A DNA stretch of 9,436 nt from Alphaproteobacteria bacterium (GTDB taxonomy: Bacteria; Pseudomonadota; Alphaproteobacteria; Rhizobiales; Aestuariivirgaceae): the NCBI GenBank assembly GCA_005884715.1, contig VAZZ01000148.1, positions 1-9,436 on the forward strand, in the 5' to 3' direction. The notes beneath the pieces were generated by a model. That model saw only the letters and a list, made by a program, of their open reading frames with translations. It did no database searches and was not told the DNA's origin. A program made the translations under genes and the position numbers. Positions 5,812 to 9,436 of this stretch are shown one piece after another (position 1 is the stretch's first letter; each line of letters begins with the position of its first letter).

Positions 5812-7137
5812 TCAGGCCTCCCGCTTTTCGGACGACATCGCTTTACAGCGTTCGGCGAGCGGCCAGTGCGCCAGATCGGACGCCGCCTTGACGCATTCGA
5901 TGAGGGCGGCACCTTCCACCTGCTTGTGATGCGCCTTCATGTCGCCGTCGCGATAGGCGTTGAGGATGCGGAACTCCATCGGATCCATGCCGATAAGGCG
6001 GGCAAGCTTGTCCATCTGCACTTCGAGCGCGAAATCGCCAATGGTCACGCCGAAACCGCGCATCGCGCTTGATGGCGTGCGGTTGGTATAGACGCAGTGA
6101 CAATCGACTGAGACATGTGGGATCGTATAGGGCCCCGGCATATGAGCGGCCGCCTTGGTGGTGCCATAGGGCGAATGGCGCGAATAGGCGCCAGCATCGA
6201 CATAGAGCCTGACCTTGCGCGCCAGGATGCGGCCATCCCTGCTGAGGCCATCCTTGATATAGATGCGCTCGGCGGCGCGCGGCGATGAAACCTGCATCTC
6301 TTCTTCGCGCGTATATTCATATTTGACCGGACGTTTTGTCAGCATGGCGCTGAGGAAAGCGATGGGCTCGGTGATGACATCGACCTTGCCGCCAAATCCA
6401 CCGCCCACCGCGAGCGTGAAATAGAGCGCCTGGGTATTGGAATAACAAGTGTAGCGGTCATTCTGGTCGGGCACCACGATGCAACCGGTGGTCTCGGTCG
6501 GTGCATGTTCGATCGGCGAGGACTGATACATTTCCTCGATGACATGATCGGCCGCGGCAAGGCCTTCATCGACATTGCCGAACCGCACGCGCCGGCAGTG
6601 ATGGCCTTCATAGGTGAAGTAATTGCGGCCATGATATTCATTGACCAGTGGCGCTCCGGGCTTCAGCGCTTCCTCGACATCGAAGACCGCCGGCAATTCC
6701 TCGTAAACAACTTTCACCCTGCCGGCGCCGGCGCGCGCCGCCACTTCGCTGTCGGCGAGGACGGCTGCAACCTGCTCGCCCCTGTAGCGCACCTTGTCGA
6801 AGGCGAGCACCGGCTCGTCATTGGGCTCGACCTGGATCAGGCACAGGATCGTATAGATATTCTGCGGCACGTCCTTGGCGGTAAGGACGCGCAGGACACC
6901 CGGCACTTTGAGCGCCTTGCTCGTGTCGATCGACTTGATGCGGGCATGGTGATGCGGGCTCCTCACCATCTTCAGATGCAAGAGGCCGGCAAAGTTCCGG
7001 TCGGCATAATACTGGGTCTTGCCCGTCACATGACCCAGAACATCGGAGCGCCGGCGTGTGACGCCCACTTCGGTCAGGTCCTCGCGGCGCGCGTCCGTAA
7101 AATAGTCCTTGCGATATTCCATCACCTGTTGCCTCAC
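5812..7137 (-). CDS. Molybdenum hydroxylase, Mo-cofactor subunit, N-terminal polypeptide (NdhL-like)
   Basis: A 441-residue protein equal to the first part of xanthine-oxidase-family large subunits. Residues about 35-150 are the alpha/beta hammerhead domain (VTGKTQYYADRNFAGLLHLK). Residues about 165-400 are the first Mo-cofactor-binding domain, with Gln236 (SNTQ), GGGFGGK (245-251), EYTREEEM (274-281) and AMRGFG (358-363). The AMRGFG loop is xanthine-dehydrogenase-like; the AYRCSFR loop of form I CO dehydrogenase is absent. The frame starts at GTG 7137, overlapping the Fe-S gene stop as GTGA. An ATG at 7122 with GAGG nine bases upstream is an equally good start. Only eight residues separate Gln236 from GGGFGGK, against roughly 25-30 in relatives known to me, so a helix and strand may be missing. 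The catalytic Glu lies on the next gene. The substrate is unknown. Confidence 0.88.
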   Translation of the reverse strand: MRQQVMEYRKDYFTDARREDLTEVGVTRRRSDVLGHVTGKTQYYADRNFAGLLHLKMVRSPHHHARIKSIDTSKALKVPGVLRVLTAKDVPQNIYTILCLIQVEPNDEPVLAFDKVRYRGEQVAAVLADSEVAARAGAGRVKVVYEELPAVFDVEEALKPGAPLVNEYHGRNYFTYEGHHCRRVRFGNVDEGLAAADHVIEEMYQSSPIEHAPTETTGCIVVPDQNDRYTCYSNTQALYFTLAVGGGFGGKVDVITEPIAFLSAMLTKRPVKYEYTREEEMQVSSPRAAERIYIKDGLSRDGRILARKVRLYVDAGAYSRHSPYGTTKAAAHMPGPYTIPHVSVDCHCVYTNRTPSSAMRGFGVTIGDFALEVQMDKLARLIGMDPMEFRILNAYRDGDMKAHHKQVEGAALIECVKAASDLAHWPLAERCKAMSSEKREA

Positions 7138-7625
7138 GCGCTTTTCTTCATCTCTGCCCGCATCTGCTCGGCTGCCGCCAGCACCGCGGCGATGATCGGC
7201 TCATAGCCGGTGCAGCGGCAAATGTTGCCCGAGATGGCGTCGATGACGTCATCGCGGGACGGGCTCTGATTGCGATCGAGCAGGCTCTTGGCGGCCAGAA
7301 TCATGCCGGGCGTGCAGAAGCCGCATTGGGCGGCAAAGCCCTCCATGAATGCCTGCTGCAGCGGGTGAAGCGCGCCATCCCTCGTCAACCCCTCGATCGT
7401 CGTGATCATCCGGCCGGTGCAGCGTTGCGCCAGAGTAAGGCAGGAAAGACGCGGCTCACCATCGATGATGACGGTGCAGGCGCCGCACGAGCCCTGATGA
7501 CAGCCGGCCTTGGTGCTGTAGAGGCCGAGCTTGCCGCGCAGAACCGCGAGCAAGGTCGATCCGCTGTCGACGAATTCATTCTGCTCCTCATCATTGAGCG
7601 TGAACTGGACGGCAACCTTGGTCAT
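7134..7625 (-). CDS. Molybdenum hydroxylase, [2Fe-2S] subunit
   Basis: A 163-residue electron-transfer subunit with two [2Fe-2S] clusters, the usual size for CoxS, NdhS or XdhC-type small subunits. The N-terminal plant-ferredoxin-like domain has Cys42, Cys47, Cys50 and Cys62 (GCHQGSCGACTV then LSCL). The C-terminal four-helix domain has Cys101 and Cys104 (CGFCTPGM) and Cys136 and Cys138 (NICRCTGY). All eight ligands are present. It carries electrons from the Mo centre to FAD. The ATG has GGGGAGAA close upstream, and 12 bases separate it from the FAD-subunit stop. Its own stop TGA overlaps the GTG of the next subunit. No signal peptide is seen, so the complex is probably cytoplasmic. Confidence 0.95.
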   Translation of the reverse strand: MTKVAVQFTLNDEEQNEFVDSGSTLLAVLRGKLGLYSTKAGCHQGSCGACTVIIDGEPRLSCLTLAQRCTGRMITTIEGLTRDGALHPLQQAFMEGFAAQCGFCTPGMILAAKSLLDRNQSPSRDDVIDAISGNICRCTGYEPIIAAVLAAAEQMRAEMKKSA

Positions 7626-7637
7626 GGGTTCTCCCCG

Positions 7638-8441
7638 TTAGGCAGCAAGCAGGCGTGCAAGATGGATGGGCACCACCTGCCGGCGATACCAGGCGCTGGC
7701 ATAGGCATCATCGGCGGGCGATGCATCTTCCGCGATTTGGGCGGCGGCCGCTGCAATCGTGGCACTATCGAGGGAACGGCCTTCGAGAGCAGCTTCGGCC
7801 TTGTACGCGCGGATCGCATGCGAACCCATGGCGCCAAGCGCAATGCGGGCGCCAACCACTTTTCCGCCCCTGCGCGGGAGAAGGGCGGCGATGGTCACGA
7901 CCGATGCGCTCACTGGCTTGCGGCGAACCGCCTTGGAGTAGCGAAAGCTGCCTGACGCCGGCAATGTAAAGGAGACCGAAACGACGAGACAGCGCTCAAG
8001 CTTCTTGCGCTGGCGAAAGAACACTTCGATGGGATATTTCTTCGCTGACTTGCCGTCATGGATCGTGATCTCGGCATCAAGCGCGAGCAGGGAAGCGGCC
8101 ATGTCGCCATAGGGTGCCGGCGCAAAGAGATTGCCGCCGATCGTGGCCATGGCCCTGACCGCCGGACCGCCAATCGAATTGCACACCGGGTGGAGAAATT
8201 TGAGCCGCCGGTCGCGGGCGATCTCGGCCATCGTCACCATGGCGCCGAAGGTGGCCTTCTTGCCAACGACCGCAATCCGATCGAGGCCGAGCCTGTCCAA
8301 TATAATGAGAGTGCCGTCCGCGCCCTGGCCATAATTCAGTTCCGCAACGGCGAGGGTGCCGCCCGCGACGATCATGGCACCCTTGGCCTGCAGCGCTGGA
8401 ACAAGGCGTATCTGTCTGGCCGCCTCAAGCATGACGGACAT
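7638..8441 (-). CDS. Molybdenum hydroxylase, FAD-binding subunit
   Basis: A 267-residue medium subunit of the CoxM/NdhF kind. FAD-binding motifs are AGGT (26-29) near the N-terminus and ATIGGN (99-104), followed by APYGDMAASLLALDAEI, which contacts the flavin and is typical of the xanthine-dehydrogenase FAD domain. The C-terminal part (from about 165) is the CO-dehydrogenase-flavoprotein C-terminal domain. It passes electrons from the Fe-S subunit to an external acceptor, not identifiable from sequence. It is the first gene of the minus-strand operon. The ATG is supported by GGGAGG (8447-8452) five bases upstream. The product is slightly shorter than many relatives (about 280-290 residues), but both flavin motifs are intact. 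Confidence 0.93.
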   Translation of the reverse strand: MSVMLEAARQIRLVPALQAKGAMIVAGGTLAVAELNYGQGADGTLIILDRLGLDRIAVVGKKATFGAMVTMAEIARDRRLKFLHPVCNSIGGPAVRAMATIGGNLFAPAPYGDMAASLLALDAEITIHDGKSAKKYPIEVFFRQRKKLERCLVVSVSFTLPASGSFRYSKAVRRKPVSASVVTIAALLPRRGGKVVGARIALGAMGSHAIRAYKAEAALEGRSLDSATIAAAAAQIAEDASPADDAYASAWYRRQVVPIHLARLLAA

Positions 8442-8566
8442 TGCAACCTCCCAAATTCAATTGGCGCCTGACCGCGCGCTGAGCCAGTTAGTCCTTTCCA
8501 TCAGACGTCCGGCCGCTTATTGTGCCGTGAAGCCTATTCTATCAATTATCAATAATCAATCCCGTT
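8442..8566. promoter_or_regulatory. Divergent intergenic control region
   Basis: These 125 bases separate the start of the molybdenum hydroxylase operon (leftward) from a GntR/FCD gene (rightward), the usual arrangement for a regulator acting on its neighbour and itself. The part next to the GntR gene is AT-rich and holds three tandem heptamers (8540-8560). On the minus strand TTGATT within those repeats, followed 17 bases later by TAGGCT, is a weak -35/-10 candidate for the operon. No convincing promoter is seen for the GntR gene, although AATAAT (8551-8556) could serve as a -10. Confidence 0.5.
8540..8560. repeat. Three tandem 7-bp repeats upstream of the GntR start
   Basis: TATCAAT (8540-8546), TATCAAT (8547-8553) and AATCAAT (8554-8560) follow one another without a gap and end six bases before the ATG at 8567. 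The A/T-rich block stands out from the GC-rich surroundings. It could be a set of direct binding sites for the adjacent regulator or for another factor. Confidence 0.6.
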
Positions 8567-9208
8567 ATGCTCACCCATTCAAAAGATCCCGCCCATTCGC
8601 TTAGCGGCCGCGTCCGCAAGACCCTGATCGAGCGCATCGCCACAGGCCATTACAAGAGCGGCGAAAGGCTGATCGAGATGAAGCTCGCCGAGGAATTCGG
8701 CACCAGCCAGCTTCCCATCCGCGAGGCTCTGCGCGATCTCGAAATGGCCGGCCTCGTCACCAGCAAGCCGCGGCGCGGATCCTTCGTGAAGCCCTTCGCC
8801 TCAGGCGCGCAGCGGGAAATCTATCTGGTGCGCGGCGCGCTCGAGGAGGCGGCCGCCCGGCTCGCCACCATGATGCTTGCCGCCGATGTCACGGCTTTGC
8901 AGAACGAGGTCGATGGCATGCGCGAGGCGGCGCAGAGCCACAATATCGAGCGGATGATCGACCACAGCATCCAGTTCCATCGCACCATCGTGGCGGCGGC
9001 CGGCAATGAATTGCTGCTCAAATTATGGGACTCGCTGCATCTCGAAATCCACACGCGCGTGACATTGTCGGAACCCGGCATCGACTTCATGGCAGCAGCG
9101 ATCAGCCACCAGCCGATTGTCGATGCGATCAAGGCAGGAGATGTCGAACTCGCCTGCCGGCTGTCGCGCGAGCACCAGGCCTATTTCGAACACCGGCTCA
9201 ATGTGTAA
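8567..9208 (+). CDS. GntR-family transcriptional regulator, FCD subfamily (likely operon regulator)
   Basis: A 213-residue FadR/FCD-type regulator. Residues about 12-75 are the winged helix-turn-helix (SGERLIEMKLAEEFGTSQLP then IREALRDLEMAGLV and the wing SKPRRGSF). Residues about 82-210 are the FCD ligand-binding domain. Three metal-binding histidines are kept: His138 (QFHRTI), His181 (ISHQPIVDAI) and His203 (REHQAYF). The position four before His138, often Asp, is Ser134. FCD proteins sense small organic acids or similar metabolites, so the ligand may be the substrate or product of the neighbouring molybdenum hydroxylase. The gene is divergent from that operon by 125 bases. The ATG at 8567 has no Shine-Dalgarno sequence, and no other start lies upstream in frame, so the message may be leaderless or have a very short leader. 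Confidence 0.92.
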   Translation: MLTHSKDPAHSLSGRVRKTLIERIATGHYKSGERLIEMKLAEEFGTSQLPIREALRDLEMAGLVTSKPRRGSFVKPFASGAQREIYLVRGALEEAAARLATMMLAADVTALQNEVDGMREAAQSHNIERMIDHSIQFHRTIVAAAGNELLLKLWDSLHLEIHTRVTLSEPGIDFMAAAISHQPIVDAIKAGDVELACRLSREHQAYFEHRLNV

Positions 9209-9298
9209 GGCACGATAACCCCAAGATGCCCTACAAACACTCTGAGGCGCGAGAGCGGGATGAGTTTGGATGGTGTCACCTTCTGCAACCCCTTCATG

Positions 9299-9325
9299 CT
9301 GAGGTGCGAGCAAAGCGAGCCTCGA
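9299..9325 (+). repeat. Palindromic repeat copy A
   Basis: CTGAGGTGCGAGC (9299-9311), AAA, GCGAGCCTCGA (9315-9325). GAGG (9301-9304) pairs with CCTC (9320-9323), and the inner GCGAGC blocks can pair through G-C pairs flanking tandem G-A mismatches. It is in inverted orientation relative to copy B. Confidence 0.55.
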
Positions 9326-9368
9326 GGCATCCGTCAGGATAGAGTGCGCTTGTTGCAGCAGACCCCTT

Positions 9369-9397
9369 CGAGGCCCGGCTTCGCCGGGCACCTCAGG
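9369..9397 (-). repeat. Palindromic repeat copy B with perfect 7-bp hairpin
   Basis: GCCCGGC (9373-9379) and GCCGGGC (9383-9389) are perfect complements around a TTC loop, flanked by TCGAG and CCTCAG. Read on the minus strand it has the same frame as copy A: CTGAGGTGC, central hairpin, GCCTCGA. No T-run follows on either side, so it is a repeat rather than a clear terminator. Confidence 0.6.
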
Positions 9398-9436
9398 CTG
9401 AGGGTTGTGGGTCGGGCTAAACTCAACATGCTCTAG

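Larger units (their letters stand above)
9253..9434. repeat. Composite inverted repeat of rhizobial-type palindromic elements
   Basis: The non-coding end of the window folds back on itself. The left arm starts AGAGCGGGATGAGTTTGG (9253-9270). The right arm, read on the minus strand from 9434, starts AGAGCATGTTGAGTTTAG, matching at 14 of 18 positions. Further in, both arms carry CAACCC, then CTGAGGTGC, then GCCTCGA in the same order. This GAGGTGC...GCCTCGA unit resembles intergenic repeats common in Hyphomicrobiales genomes (from memory). Nothing here looks like a gene. Confidence 0.6.

Noticed and set aside
5811..5912. N-terminal extension of the second Mo-subunit gene to an ATG at 5912
   Set aside because: The extra 34 codons overlap the first Mo-subunit gene in another frame and are rich in Arg, Pro and Ser without homology. 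GGGAGG before 5810 and the MAKKRG opening support the shorter form.
4797..7137. Recent frameshift pseudogene of one large subunit
   Set aside because: The break falls exactly at a domain boundary, the first frame ends normally, and the second has its own well-spaced ribosome binding site and a natural family N-terminus. A functional split fits better.
6505..7206. Plus-strand open frame of 233 codons
   Set aside because: It is antisense to the Mo-cofactor subunit and the Fe-S subunit, both of which are strongly supported.
4797..8441. Aerobic CO dehydrogenase (coxMSL)
   Set aside because: Gene order is similar, but the large subunit has AMRGFG at the active-site loop and lacks AYRCSFR, and it is split.
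9209..9232. Rho-independent terminator after the second GntR gene
   Set aside because: GGCA and TGCC can pair for only four bases and no T-run follows.
9025..9342. Plus-strand open frame ending in the right-hand repeat, including a possible short ORF from ATG 9226
   Set aside because: The first part is out of frame inside the GntR gene. The tail, with residues like LHAEVRAKRAS, is the kind of translation that palindromic repeats of this type give by chance. No ribosome binding site supports the ATG at 9226.
1..9436. tRNA, rRNA, CRISPR array, riboswitch or insertion sequence with transposase
   Set aside because: I looked on both strands and saw no cloverleaf, regular spaced repeats or transposase motifs. 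The intergenic gaps are short and hold only the palindromes listed.

Overview
The window is GC-rich, densely packed DNA with alphaproteobacterial character, most likely from the Hyphomicrobiales (rhizobial order). This is suggested by the codon use, the FCD-type GntR regulators, and a palindromic intergenic repeat of the GAGGTGC...GCCTCGA type near the right end. The placement is inference; no rRNA or other phylogenetic marker is present.

Layout. On the + strand at the left are a GntR/FCD regulator (51-752) and a KdpE-like response regulator (804-1493). The response regulator appears to be read from an extended -10 promoter as a leaderless message. A 139-base convergent gap (1494-1632) holds two strong dyads. 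From 8441 down to 1633 runs one tightly packed minus-strand operon of eight genes, in transcription order: FAD subunit, [2Fe-2S] subunit, molybdopterin subunit part 1, molybdopterin subunit part 2, EthD-domain protein, MoxR/CoxD-type AAA+ ATPase, CoxE-type VWA protein, amidohydrolase. Most junctions overlap by 4-8 bases or leave 1-13 bases. A second GntR/FCD regulator (8567-9208, +) diverges from the operon across a 125-base spacer carrying three tandem 7-bp repeats. The right end (9209-9436) is non-coding and holds a composite inverted repeat.

How the genes work together. The first four operon genes encode a complete xanthine-oxidase-family molybdenum hydroxylase whose Mo-cofactor subunit is split into two polypeptides. 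The order FAD, Fe-S, large-1, large-2 is the same as in the nicotinate dehydrogenase NdhFSLM of Eubacterium barkeri. The following AAA+ and VWA genes correspond to CoxD and CoxE, which help mature the Mo site of CO dehydrogenase. The CO dehydrogenase active-site loop is absent, so CO is not the likely substrate. The EthD-fold protein and the amidohydrolase suggest that the hydroxylated product is processed further, for instance in breakdown of an aromatic or N-heterocyclic compound. The divergent GntR is the obvious candidate regulator. The true substrate cannot be read from sequence alone.

Main oddities: the split Mo subunit; a segment about 20 residues shorter than usual just before its GGGFGGK motif; loss of most FCD metal ligands in the first GntR; two regulator genes without a Shine-Dalgarno sequence; and two different families of intergenic palindromes.
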